64,000 bases of DNA from JAXGMV01 sp040768445 (GTDB lineage: Bacteria; Chloroflexota; Anaerolineae; Anaerolineales; Anaerolineaceae): assembly GCA_040768445.1 (NCBI GenBank), contig JAXGMV010000001.1:1488001-1552000 (forward strand), written 5' to 3'. Shown one piece after another: positions 1 to 7,657 of the stretch; the first letter of the stretch is position 1, and each line of letters begins with the position of its first letter. Position numbers and translations under genes: made by a program. The notes under the pieces were generated by a model. That model had not been told where the DNA came from and did no database searches. It was given only the letters and a program-made list of their open reading frames with translations.

Positions 1-1260
1 GCGAACTGTTTTTTCATTGGCGATTGAGAAGTTGGGGTCGTAGCTGAGGCTGGTATGGGTAACATCATCGTTGATACCGATGGTAAAGTGATTCTTTGGC
101 TCAGCAGTTTTCAGGTTGTCAAATACAGCTTTGACCATTGCAGGTGTGAATTCTTTGGACGAGAGGCCATACCTGCCGCCAACAACCCGGGGTGACTGGC
201 TCAATCTGGCTTCATTAAGTGCAGTGATAACATCCTGGTAGAGTGGTTCGCCCACGCTGCCAGGCTCTTTTGTGCGATCAAGTACTGCGATCTCTTTAAC
301 TGTCTCGGGCAGTGCTTTAATGAAATGCTCAACTGAGAACGGGCGGTAAAGTCTTATGGTAAGTACGCCTACTTTTTCGCCTTTATCGATCAGGTATTTG
401 GCTGTTTCTTCAGCTGTCTCAGCGCCTGAACCCATCACGATGATCACACGTTCGGCCTTGGGGTCTCCAGTGTATTCAAACAGGTGATATGAACGTCCGG
501 TAACAGCAGCGAACTTGTCCATCATTTGCTGGACAATATCAGGGGTATTGATATAGAACTGGTTGACCGTTTCACGACCCTGGAAGTAAACATCGGGGTT
601 CTGGGCAGTGCCGCGAATGGCTGGCTTATCGGGCGTCAATCCGCGCTGGCGGTGTGCAATGATCAAGTCTTCGTCGACCATGGCTGCCATCTCTTCATCA
701 GAAAGCTGAACGATTTTGTTAACCTCAGATGATGTTCTAAAGCCGTCGAAGAAGTGCAAAAACGGTACTCTGCTGGCAAGCGTGGCAGCCTGGGATACCA
801 ATGCCATATCCTGTGCTTCCTGCACCGAATTAGACGCCAGCAGTGCAAAGCCTGTTGAGCGGGTGGCTGTCACATCGCTGTGATCTCCAAAAATAGAGAG
901 TGCAGCTGCAGCAAGAGAGCGGGCGGAGACATGAAAGACAGTTGAAGTCAGTTCGCCAGCAATTTTATACATGTTGGGTATCATCAGGAGCAGGCCCTGG
1001 GAAGCGGTAAAGGTTGTAGTGAGTGAGCCGGTGGTTAATGCACCATGCACTGCACCAGCAGCGCCACCTTCAGACTGCATTTCCATGACCAGTGGGACTG
1101 TTCCCCACAGGTTGGGGGCGTTGGTGGCCGCCCAGGCATCGGCAAATTCACCCATGGATGAGCTGGGTGTGATCGGGTAAATAGCGATGACCTCGTTAAG
1201 CTTGTAGGCTACCCGCGCTACAGCTTCGTTGGCATCAATTGTAATAAGAGTACGCGACAT
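1..1260 (-). CDS. nifJ: Pyruvate:ferredoxin (flavodoxin) oxidoreductase, N-terminal part, cut by window edge
   Basis: The minus strand opens at an ATG at 1260 and stays open for 420 codons to the window edge, so the 3' part is missing. The start reads MSRTLITIDANEAVARVAYK and continues with IYPITPSSSMGE, the thiamine-binding domain I signature of the one-chain PFOR. Further on, VLTIRLYRPF matches domain II. The enzyme oxidises pyruvate with CoA to acetyl-CoA and CO2 and reduces ferredoxin, in the cytoplasm of anaerobes. A GGAGTG ribosome site lies just upstream. The missing part should hold the ferredoxin-type 4Fe-4S and TPP domains. Identity is sure at family level; substrate preference (pyruvate or another 2-oxoacid) is inferred. 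Confidence 0.9.
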   Translation of the reverse strand, partial: MSRTLITIDANEAVARVAYKLNEVIAIYPITPSSSMGEFADAWAATNAPNLWGTVPLVMEMQSEGGAAGAVHGALTTGSLTTTFTASQGLLLMIPNMYKIAGELTSTVFHVSARSLAAAALSIFGDHSDVTATRSTGFALLASNSVQEAQDMALVSQAATLASRVPFLHFFDGFRTSSEVNKIVQLSDEEMAAMVDEDLIIAHRQRGLTPDKPAIRGTAQNPDVYFQGRETVNQFYINTPDIVQQMMDKFAAVTGRSYHLFEYTGDPKAERVIIVMGSGAETAEETAKYLIDKGEKVGVLTIRLYRPFSVEHFIKALPETVKEIAVLDRTKEPGSVGEPLYQDVITALNEARLSQSPRVVGGRYGLSSKEFTPAMVKAVFDNLKTAEPKNHFTIGINDDVTHTSLSYDPNFSIANEKTVR

Positions 1261-1487
1261 TTTTTCACTCCGTTAAATAATTTAAACTGAGAAAAAAGAA
1301 TAACCTTTTTTCTTCAGCTTATGGTCTGAACGAATATGGCTGTTCATAAATTTAGACAAATAAAGTTTAACCGATAGTGTGGATTTAGGTTAGTAATTTT
1401 GATCACTATAATTACCTGTGTCCTGTCATATTCAGACAATTGTTACATGGATTGGCAGATTATACTACATGCTGTGAGGGTAATTGT

Positions 1488-2030
1488 TTAGCTAAAGTCG
1501 TTTAGGTAAGGCTGCGCTAATAATAAAGTGGCAAGTGATTTACCATCTATCAGCCGGCCATCACGGATCAGTCGTTGGACGTTTTCCAGGGGAATGCCAA
1601 CCAACTGTAGAAATTCATCATCATCCTGCTGAAGGGGGTTTTCAGAGAGATCGCGCGCAAGGTAAACGTGCATCTCTTCGGTGGTATACCCTGGCGCCAT
1701 GAAAAACTGCCCCAGCTTGATCAATGATTGGGCCGATTTACCCGTTTCCTCACGCAGTTCCCGCAGGGCACATTCTTCGGGGTCTTCACCAGGCTTAAGC
1801 ACACCCGCTGGAAGTTCTAAAAGGATAGCTTGAGCACCTATACGGTACTGTTCAACAAACCAAACGGTGCCATCCTTGTCAAGGGGCAGGATGGTCACGG
1901 CACCATTATGTTGGACAAGATCGTACTCTGTTATACGCTGATCCGGCAGTCGCATCGTCAACTTTTCAACATCAAATACCCGTCCGAAATACACTGTCTT
2001 GCGGTTTAGGATTTCGTAATTCTGTGCCAT
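1488..2030 (-). CDS. Nudix hydrolase, ADP-ribose pyrophosphatase-like
   Basis: This is a 180-residue protein with a complete Nudix box, starting GVLKPGEDPEECALRELREE, which fits GX5EX7REUXEEXGU. The region before it (VTILPLDKDGTVWFVEQYR) and the length are typical of NudF/YqiG-type ADP-ribose or ADP-sugar pyrophosphatases, which split ADP-ribose to AMP and ribose 5-phosphate with Mg2+. An ADP-sugar role is inferred from overall resemblance. A GGGATGGG-like ribosome site precedes the ATG. It lies in the same direction as the osmC/csoR genes but is separated from them by a hairpin terminator, so it is probably its own transcript. Confidence 0.85.
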   Translation of the reverse strand: MAQNYEILNRKTVYFGRVFDVEKLTMRLPDQRITEYDLVQHNGAVTILPLDKDGTVWFVEQYRIGAQAILLELPAGVLKPGEDPEECALRELREETGKSAQSLIKLGQFFMAPGYTTEEMHVYLARDLSENPLQQDDDEFLQLVGIPLENVQRLIRDGRLIDGKSLATLLLAQPYLNDFS

Positions 2031-2137
2031 AACCCATCCCGGTAATTAAAATTTTGTTTTAATGATCGTAACATTTGCCCTCGATGGGGTCAAGGATAAT
2101 CTCTGATAATCTCTGAGCTCTATTGTGGCAAAACAGA

Positions 2138-2161
2138 GAAGCCTGGCGCACGCCAGGCTTC
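2138..2161 (-). terminator. Bidirectional-looking hairpin after osmC
   Basis: GAAGCCTGGCG and CGCCAGGCTTC form a perfect 11 bp stem with almost no loop. It lies just past the stop codon of the OsmC gene. The minus-strand tail is TCTGTTTTG; on the plus strand the stem is followed by GTATTTTTAT. Confidence 0.7.
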
Positions 2162-2182
2162 GTATTTTTATATGTAAGTGTG

Positions 2183-2587
2183 TTAGGAAAGAATTTCAAA
2201 AGAGGTCGTAATCTCAGCAACGCCTCTAACGGTTGCCGAGACTGAACAATATTTTTTTTCACTTAATGCAATGGCTTGCTCGACATCTTTTTCAGTCAGT
2301 CCTTCACCTTGCAGGATATATTTTAAATGGATTTTTCTAAATGTCCACGGCGGCTCAGGGTCCTGTTCGGCAGAGCTGATTATCTCAAGCTTTGTAAGTT
2401 CAAAACGTTTTTTCTTTAGGATTTCAACCACATCAACTGCTGTGCAACCTGCTAAAGCTACCAGCAGTAACTCTGATGGTTTCATACCGATGCCTTCATC
2501 TGGTGTGGAGAGCACAACAGAATGATTGGTTGAATCAACCCCTATAAATTGTTTACCGCCAATCCAGCGTACGCTTGTGTTTCCCAT
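2183..2587 (-). CDS. OsmC family protein
   Basis: This 134-residue protein has the OsmC/Ohr fold pattern: an N-terminal strand region, then PSELLLVALAGCTAVDVVEIL with the first conserved cysteine in the central helix, and a second cysteine near EKKYCSVSATV. OsmC/Ohr proteins use this Cys pair to reduce organic hydroperoxides or to handle sulfur species. An AGGTAGGA ribosome site supports the start. It follows a CsoR-family regulator (2627-2908) by 39 bp in the same direction, so the pair is probably co-transcribed and the regulator may control it. The exact substrate cannot be told from sequence. Confidence 0.85.
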   Translation of the reverse strand: MGNTSVRWIGGKQFIGVDSTNHSVVLSTPDEGIGMKPSELLLVALAGCTAVDVVEILKKKRFELTKLEIISSAEQDPEPPWTFRKIHLKYILQGEGLTEKDVEQAIALSEKKYCSVSATVRGVAEITTSFEILS

Positions 2588-2626
2588 TATTCCTACCTTT
2601 CTGGTGAATTCATAAGAATCGGACGA

Positions 2627-2908
2627 TCACGGTGCTTTACCGATCAGTGAAAATAGGTCATCCAACAATGCACTTTTATCACTGGCCTGCATGTCTTCTG
2701 AGTCAATCAAGCACTTCGACGCATATTCCCGCAATAATAAGAGTGAAGTACTGTGAACAGCAGACTTGATTGAGCTGAGCTGCTGAATGATCTCATGACA
2801 GTCACGGTTGCTGTCAATCATCGTTTGCACACCGCGTACCTGTCCTTCTATTCTACCTAGACGGTTGTGCAGGTTTTGTTTGATTTGTTCATTTTCCAGC
2901 TTCATCAT
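2627..2908 (-). CDS. CsoR/FrmR-family regulator with a two-cysteine (CstR-like) pattern
   Basis: This 93-residue all-helical DUF156 repressor has the signature NRLGRIEGQVRGVQTMI. Cu-sensing CsoR proteins use Cys-His-Cys. Here the matching residues are Cys37, Tyr62 and Cys66, so the copper-binding His is missing while the two cysteines stay 29 residues apart. That is the spacing used by CstR-type persulfide sensors. The gene precedes osmC in the same direction. Tandem ATG codons open the frame; a GGAGA sits somewhat far upstream. Family is firm; the sulfide/persulfide reading is an inference from the residues. Confidence 0.85.
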   Translation of the reverse strand: MMKLENEQIKQNLHNRLGRIEGQVRGVQTMIDSNRDCHEIIQQLSSIKSAVHSTSLLLLREYASKCLIDSEDMQASDKSALLDDLFSLIGKAP

Positions 2909-2953
2909 TTGACTCGATTTCTCCGGCTGACACGCAGCCAGGTAAATCTATCC

Positions 2954-3163
2954 TCAGGTAAACCGACCGCGCGGGCTGCAGTTAGAAGCAGCACTGGCGC
3001 CTGAGTAGTTAGATCCGCCAATAGATGCGACCATTGACAGTTTCTTCTGAGTATCGGTACTGCTGCATGTTGGGCATTTCTGACTCTTTAGTGCATCAGA
3101 AAATGAAACCATCTTCTCAAAAGGTTCGCCGCATGATTTGCATACATACTCGTAAATTGGCAT
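2954..3163 (-). CDS. FmdB-type zinc ribbon protein
   Basis: This 69-residue protein opens MPIYEYVCKSCGEPFEKM and has a second CPTC pair (KCPTCSS), giving the CX2C...CX2C zinc ribbon of the FmdB/CxxC_CxxC_SSSS family. The C-terminus is Gly/Ser-rich and low in complexity. Its role is unknown; members have been described as putative regulators but no firm function is established. A strong GGAGGT ribosome site and a near-consensus promoter (3197-3224) drive it, so it is expressed on its own, ahead of the regulator and osmC. Confidence 0.85.
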   Translation of the reverse strand: MPIYEYVCKSCGEPFEKMVSFSDALKSQKCPTCSSTDTQKKLSMVASIGGSNYSGASAASNCSPRGRFT

Positions 3164-3196
3164 TTGTGATCAACCTCCAAAATAATACTGTAGGGG

Positions 3197-3224
3197 AGTA
3201 TAGCATTAAGTACTGATATGTCAA
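3197..3224 (-). promoter_or_regulatory. Promoter of the fmdB-like gene
   Basis: Reading the minus strand, TTGACA (3224-3219), a 16 bp spacer and TATACT (3202-3197), preceded by an extended -10 TGC. It lies about 35 bp before the ATG. Confidence 0.7.
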
Positions 3225-3404
3225 GATATTCCGCATAGCTTGACAACTATCGGGTAAAATAGGGTTTGGCAGAAACACTGCAAAGCTGAATAGATTCAAA
3301 TATGATCTGTGTGTTTTTGCAAAAATATTAAAAAAATATTGACAGATGGCTTTTTGCAATTATTTGTATAAGCCGAACTTTAAACAGAGGATGGGAAAAT
3401 ATCA

Positions 3405-4766
3405 ATGAATGTACTTGTCGTTGGAACCGGATATGTGGGCTTGAATACCGGCGTGGCATTGGCTTACCTTGGTCACCAGGTTGTGTGTATTGATGTTGCA
3501 CAGGAGAAGATTGAAAAACTACAAAAGGGTCAGCTGCCTATCTATGAGCCATTCCTGGATAAAATGCTGGCTGCTGCCCGGTCGAACATTAAGTTCACCA
3601 CCGATTATGACAGCGCTAATATTCCTGCTGCCGATGTCGTGTTCATCAGCGTGGGTACACCATCACTGCCTGATGGCAGCTCAGATCTCAGTTATGTAAA
3701 GCGTGTGGCTGAGGAAATCGGCCGGCGGTTGAATGAAAACTTCACCGTAGTGGTCAACAAATCTACTGTGCCGATTGGCAGCGGCAACTGGGTTGGATCG
3801 TTGGTACGCGATGCGTACGAATCCTGCAATGGTAAGCGCCCTAACGGCAACTTCGCTATTGCATCAAATCCAGAATTCTTACGTCAGGGCTCTGCGTTGT
3901 TTGATACCCTTTACCCTGATCGAATTGTGGTCGGAGCCGAAGATCACAGGGCCATTGATACCCTCACCAATTTGTACCGACCGATATTGAACCAGGATTT
4001 TCCAGCGCCTGAGTTTTTACCCCGCCCTGAAGGCTTGGGAGCTGTGCCGCTGGTAACCTGCGACCTGGCATCAGCTGAGTTAATCAAGTATGCTGCCAAT
4101 GCTTTCCTGGCGTTGAAGATCAGTTATATTAATGAGATTGGACAGATGGCGGCAAAAGTAGGCGCAGATATCTCACAAATTGCGCGCGGTATCGGGCTTG
4201 ATACCCGTATCGGACCACGCTTCTTGAATGCCGGCATCGGCTGGGGTGGCAGCTGTTTTGGAAAAGATACCGCCGCCTTGATCTCAACTGCGGGCGAGTA
4301 TGGACTGGATATGCCAATCGTCAAGGCAGCCAGGCAGGTCAATTATCACCAGCGTGAATGGGTGGTGGAACGTCTGCAAGATGAGTTAAAAATCCTCAAG
4401 GGTAGGACAATCACCCTGCTCGGTTTTGCATTCAAATCCAACACAGATGATTTGCGTGATGCACCATCACTCGACATCTCACGTTATCTCATTCAGCGAG
4501 GGGTAAAAGTTCGTGCTCATGACCCTGTTGCGCTTGACAATGCCCGCCGGCTCTACCCGGATCTGGGCGTACATTATATTGATGATGCCCTTGAAGCAAT
4601 TGAGGGTTCAGATGCGCTGGTACTGGTAACTGAATGGCCGGAGTACCGTAAGCTGCCGTGGCAGGAAATCATCAAGCAGGTGTCATTGGTACTGGATGGC
4701 AGAAACTTCCTGCCTGGACAGGAATTGGAACAGCTCGGTTTTCGTTATGTTGGTGTAGGGCGTTAG
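3405..4766 (+). CDS. ugd: UDP-glucose 6-dehydrogenase-type nucleotide sugar dehydrogenase
   Basis: This 453-residue protein has the Rossmann start MNVLVVGTGYVGLNTGVALA, the NKSTVPIGSG segment, NPEFLRQGSA, the helix ELIKYAANAFLALKISYINE, and the catalytic cysteine segment GWGGSCFGKDT. The C-terminal domain carries LGFAFKSNTDDLRDAPS. This is the complete UDPG/MNP dehydrogenase layout: NAD domain, central helix, UDP-binding domain. It oxidises UDP-glucose (or a related UDP-sugar) to the uronate for surface polysaccharides. It stands alone, with a strong terminator after it. A GAGGATGGG stretch serves as ribosome site. Confidence 0.9.
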   Translation: MNVLVVGTGYVGLNTGVALAYLGHQVVCIDVAQEKIEKLQKGQLPIYEPFLDKMLAAARSNIKFTTDYDSANIPAADVVFISVGTPSLPDGSSDLSYVKRVAEEIGRRLNENFTVVVNKSTVPIGSGNWVGSLVRDAYESCNGKRPNGNFAIASNPEFLRQGSALFDTLYPDRIVVGAEDHRAIDTLTNLYRPILNQDFPAPEFLPRPEGLGAVPLVTCDLASAELIKYAANAFLALKISYINEIGQMAAKVGADISQIARGIGLDTRIGPRFLNAGIGWGGSCFGKDTAALISTAGEYGLDMPIVKAARQVNYHQREWVVERLQDELKILKGRTITLLGFAFKSNTDDLRDAPSLDISRYLIQRGVKVRAHDPVALDNARRLYPDLGVHYIDDALEAIEGSDALVLVTEWPEYRKLPWQEIIKQVSLVLDGRNFLPGQELEQLGFRYVGVGR

Positions 4767-4789
4767 TCTGGCCTGACCATGACATATAT

Positions 4790-4817
4790 ATGCCGGCAAA
4801 TGTGCCGGCATTTTTTA
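4790..4817 (+). terminator. Rho-independent terminator of the sugar dehydrogenase gene
   Basis: ATGCCGGCA and TGCCGGCAT form a 9 bp stem with an AATG loop, followed by six T residues. Confidence 0.9.
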
Positions 4818-4860
4818 TCGTTTAGCGAGTAGTAGCGTTCCAGAAACCCCAGGTTGGTAC

Positions 4861-4889
4861 TTGACACAGAACTTTTGTTCGTGTATTAT
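4861..4889 (+). promoter_or_regulatory. lexA promoter with LexA operator inside the spacer
   Basis: TTGACA (4861-4866), a 17 bp spacer and TATTAT (4884-4889) form a near-consensus sigma-70-type promoter. The spacer holds GAACTTTTGTTC (4869-4880), a perfect GAAC-N4-GTTC palindrome as bound by Gram-positive-type LexA. Binding there would block RNA polymerase, so lexA should repress itself. Confidence 0.85.
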
Positions 4890-4936
4890 TAGTAGTACAA
4901 AGGTTCAATTATTCGCTGATACAGGAGCGCGCTGCT

Positions 4937-5656
4937 ATGGCTAGAAAAAGATCAGGATTAGGTGAAAGGCACCGAAAAATCATGTCATTCCTGGGAGAAT
5001 TTATGGAGGAGAATGGTTATCCTCCAACCATCCGACAGATCGGTGAGAACATCAATGTTGCTTCAACATCACTGGTGGATTACTATCTCAGGCAGTTGGA
5101 AGAGATGGGCTATATTCAACGCGACAACCATACCTCACGCAGTATCAGGGTGCTGGCGCCGCTTGAAATGCTTGAAAGTCGTGTCAAGCGTACCCTGGTG
5201 AATGCTGGAAAGACAATTGAAGAGCTCATCAGTATTCCTCTTACCGGGCGCATCGTTGCCAGCGAGCCTATCCCTATGCCAGCTTCAGACCTGGCTTACT
5301 TTGATTCCGAAAGCAGTGTGGAAATTGCCCGCAGCTTGCTGCCGAAGAAGGAAAAACTGGGAGACCTCTTTGCCCTTGAGGTTCAGGGTGAATCCATGAT
5401 TGATGCCATGGTCAACGACGGTGATATTGTCATCATGAAGCGCACCCAGCAGGCAGACAATGGTGAGATGGTGGCCGTCTGGTTGGATGATTCCGATGAA
5501 ACAACGCTCAAGTATTTTTACCGGGAAAAGAACCGCATCAGGTTGCAGCCTGCTAACCCGACCATGAATCCCATCTATATCAATAACCCGGCACAGGTGA
5601 GGGTGATGGGAAAGGTCGTGATGGTCATCAGGCAAATAAAAACTGCAGCGATCTAA
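4937..5656 (+). CDS. lexA: LexA, SOS repressor / autoprotease
   Basis: This 239-residue protein has an N-terminal winged helix (about residues 10-72, with YPPTIRQIGENINVAS) and a C-terminal S24 autoprotease domain. The catalytic Ser153 lies in GESMIDAM and Lys192 in TTLKYFYRE. LexA represses SOS genes and cuts itself when RecA is active on single-stranded DNA. The scissile site is normally Ala-Gly; here the matching bond is Ala108-Ser109 in RIVASEPIP. The linker between cleavage site and Ser is about ten residues longer than in E. coli or B. subtilis. The gene has its own operator upstream. Confidence 0.95.
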   Translation: MARKRSGLGERHRKIMSFLGEFMEENGYPPTIRQIGENINVASTSLVDYYLRQLEEMGYIQRDNHTSRSIRVLAPLEMLESRVKRTLVNAGKTIEELISIPLTGRIVASEPIPMPASDLAYFDSESSVEIARSLLPKKEKLGDLFALEVQGESMIDAMVNDGDIVIMKRTQQADNGEMVAVWLDDSDETTLKYFYREKNRIRLQPANPTMNPIYINNPAQVRVMGKVVMVIRQIKTAAI

Positions 5657-5675
5657 ATTTGAAATTAAACAAAAA

Positions 5676-5708
5676 CAATCCGGAAAAAGACTTCCGGATT
5701 GTTTTATT
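5676..5708. terminator. Bidirectional terminator between lexA and rplL
   Basis: CAATCCGGAA (5676-5685) and TTCCGGATTG (5692-5701) form a 10 bp stem. The plus side is followed by TTTTATTA and the minus side by TTTTTG, so it can stop both convergent genes. Confidence 0.9.
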
Positions 5709-5724
5709 ATCCCTTTAGAGATAA

Positions 5725-6102
5725 TTAGACAACTTCGACGACTGCACCAGCAGCTTCGAGTTTAGCCTTGGCATCGTTGGCGGCTTCTTTACCAACTTCA
5801 GCAAGGACTTTGACGCCTGCGGTTTCCGCCATGGTCTTGGCTTCAACCAGACCAAGGTTGGTCAGCTGGCGGATAACTTTGATGGTCTCAATTTTCTTGG
5901 GGCCTGGATCTTTGAGAACGACATCGAACTCGGTCTTTTCTTCAACAGGTTCGGCAGGACCGCCTGGTCCGGCAGCTGCGACTGCAGCTACGGGTGCTGC
6001 TGCTGAAACGCCCCATTTCTCTTCCAGGGCTTTGACAAGTTCTGATGCTTCAAGAACTGATAATTTGCTTAACTCTTCGATGAGTTTTTCTAAATCTGCC
6101 AT
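5725..6102 (-). CDS. rplL: Ribosomal protein L7/L12
   Basis: This 125-residue protein has the N-terminal dimerisation helix (LIEELSKLSVLEASELVKALE), an Ala/Pro/Gly-rich hinge at about residues 33-55, and the C-terminal factor-binding domain (EFDVVLKDPGPKKIETIKVI). It forms the flexible stalk of the 50S subunit and recruits GTPase factors such as EF-Tu. It is the last gene of the operon, 59 bp after rplJ. A GGAGA ribosome site precedes the ATG. The usual next genes rpoB and rpoC are absent; the terminator and lexA follow instead. Confidence 0.97.
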   Translation of the reverse strand: MADLEKLIEELSKLSVLEASELVKALEEKWGVSAAAPVAAVAAAGPGGPAEPVEEKTEFDVVLKDPGPKKIETIKVIRQLTNLGLVEAKTMAETAGVKVLAEVGKEAANDAKAKLEAAGAVVEVV

Positions 6103-6161
6103 TTCAAATATCTCCTAATACTTTATAAGTAAAAATTATTTATTTTCAAACAATTACACTG

Positions 6162-6683
6162 CTAAGCAGCAGCTTCTTTTTCAGAATAAGCTTTCACTAC
6201 AGCTGCCAGTGACCTGGCTGGTTCATTGATGGTACGTACTAATTGTGATGCTGGCGCATTTAGCGTGCCAAGCAGCATAGCTCGCATGACCGGAAGCGGT
6301 GGTAAGTCGGCCAGCGCTTTTATCTCAGAGGCATCTATCAATTTACCATCCAGGTAGCCCCATTTCAGATTAAAGGTCTCTGCTTTGGACGCATCGCTGA
6401 AGATCTTAGCCAGTGCTGGTGCATCTGCAGGGATATAGGCGAGCATGGTTGTGCCCTCAACATCACCTGTGGTTTTCATGTTGGCTTTTTTTAGCGCCAT
6501 TTCTAACAGTGTATTCTTAGCTACGTGAATATTACCGCCAGTTTCGCGGACCTTAACTCTTAGAGCATCCATTTCTTTCATTGTGAATTTATTAAATTCA
6601 GCAAAGAAGATACCCTGGTTTTCACTAAGCCAGTGCTCATATTTACTGAGCATTTCTTCTTTCTCTTTCTTTGTAAAGGCCAA
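6162..6683 (-). CDS. rplJ: Ribosomal protein L10
   Basis: L10 anchors L7/L12 dimers to 23S rRNA. The likely start is a TTG at 6683 (protein LAFTKKEKEEML, 173 residues), because an AAAGGAGGA ribosome site lies 9 nt upstream. A longer frame to an ATG at 6731 would run through the terminator-like hairpin of the leader and is unlikely. The body shows the L10 N-terminal domain (IHVAKNTLLEMALKKA) and an Ala-rich C-terminal helix that binds L7/L12. It is preceded by the L10 leader, through which L10 should control its own synthesis. Confidence 0.95.
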   Translation of the reverse strand: MAFTKKEKEEMLSKYEHWLSENQGIFFAEFNKFTMKEMDALRVKVRETGGNIHVAKNTLLEMALKKANMKTTGDVEGTTMLAYIPADAPALAKIFSDASKAETFNLKWGYLDGKLIDASEIKALADLPPLPVMRAMLLGTLNAPASQLVRTINEPARSLAAVVKAYSEKEAAA

Positions 6684-6888
6684 TGAAGTATTCCTCCTTT
6701 CATTGAAGATAATAAATAAAGTCTTTGCCATTCGAACGCTTTGGCAAAGACTTCCGTTTTATCTCAAATTTGAGAATATTATTACGGTCTGTCTTCACCT
6801 TGGCAGGATATTAAGCCTTTCGGCACCGGCTTTCTATGGTGAAGTAAATTACATCAGCAAAGACTTAATTTTGCTTAATTATACCTCA
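6684..6888 (-). promoter_or_regulatory. L10 (rplJL) mRNA leader with attenuator hairpin
   Basis: The 205 nt between rplA and rplJ hold the conserved L10-leader core, read on the minus strand as AAAGCCGG...AAGGCTTAATATCCTGCC...AGGTG (about 6839-6795). A 12 bp hairpin follows: AAGTCTTTGCCA (6753-6742) with TGGCAAAGACTT (6730-6719), then TATTTATTAT, a terminator-like end. A second copy of AAGTCTTTGC at 6866-6857 can pair with the same 3' arm, giving a competing structure. L10 binding is expected to choose between them. The leader core is a family match; the switch mechanism is inferred. Confidence 0.8.
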
Positions 6889-7605
6889 TTAATCAACATT
6901 CATAGACTGAGCCTGGTAGGTATCAACTTTAATTCCAGGGCTCATAGTTGAGGTGATGGTTACCCTGCGAATAAACGAACCTTTTGCACCGGATGGTTTT
7001 GCCTTACGTACGGCATCCATCAAGGCGGCCATGTTTTCATAAAGCTTGTCCAGGTCGAAAGAGATCTTTCCAATTGGAACATGCAGGTTGGCAGTCTTAT
7101 CAAGCCTGAATTCCACACGACCCGCCTTGGCTTCCTCGATGGTGCGAGGTAACTGATCTGCTGTTACAACTGTGCCAGCTTTAGGATTTGGCATCAAGCC
7201 TCTTGGACCAAGTACGCGACCGAGACGACCAGCTTTACCCATCATATCCGGTGTGGATATGGCGACATCAAAATCAGTAAAACCTGCCTGTATTTTGTTG
7301 ATCCATTCATCAGAATCGGCGACATAATCTGCACCGGCTTCCTGTGCAACTTGAGCGGCTTCACCCTGGGCAAATACCAACACCCGCACTGTTTTACCAA
7401 GGCCGTGCGGCAGCACGACGACATCACGAATTTGCTGGTCTGCCTGGCGGGGATCAAGGCCTGTGCGCAGGTGGACTTCAACTGTTGAATCAAAATTAGT
7501 AAATGTGACCTCTTTAACAAGTGACAGTGCTTCACGCGGCGTATAGTTACGTGAACGGTCAACTTTTGTTATTGCTTCAGAATATTTCTTGCCATGCTTT
7601 GACAT
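6889..7605 (-). CDS. rplA: Ribosomal protein L1
   Basis: This is a 238-residue L1 with the hallmark KAGTVV and LGPRGLMPNPKAG segments. L1 forms the mobile L1 stalk at the E site of the 50S subunit. Two ATG codons lie in tandem; the second (7605) is preferred since AAGGAG is 5 nt before it but only 2 nt before the first (7608). It follows rplK by 52 bp in the operon. Confidence 0.96.
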   Translation of the reverse strand: MSKHGKKYSEAITKVDRSRNYTPREALSLVKEVTFTNFDSTVEVHLRTGLDPRQADQQIRDVVVLPHGLGKTVRVLVFAQGEAAQVAQEAGADYVADSDEWINKIQAGFTDFDVAISTPDMMGKAGRLGRVLGPRGLMPNPKAGTVVTADQLPRTIEEAKAGRVEFRLDKTANLHVPIGKISFDLDKLYENMAALMDAVRKAKPSGAKGSFIRRVTITSTMSPGIKVDTYQAQSMNVD

Positions 7606-7657
7606 CATAACTCCTTGGTGGTAATAGCGGGCAGCAGCACTGCCCTCCCACGATTAA

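Noticed and set aside
3339..3372. TTGACA and TATAAG before the sugar dehydrogenase gene as a promoter
   Set aside because: The spacer is 22 bp, too long for a normal promoter.
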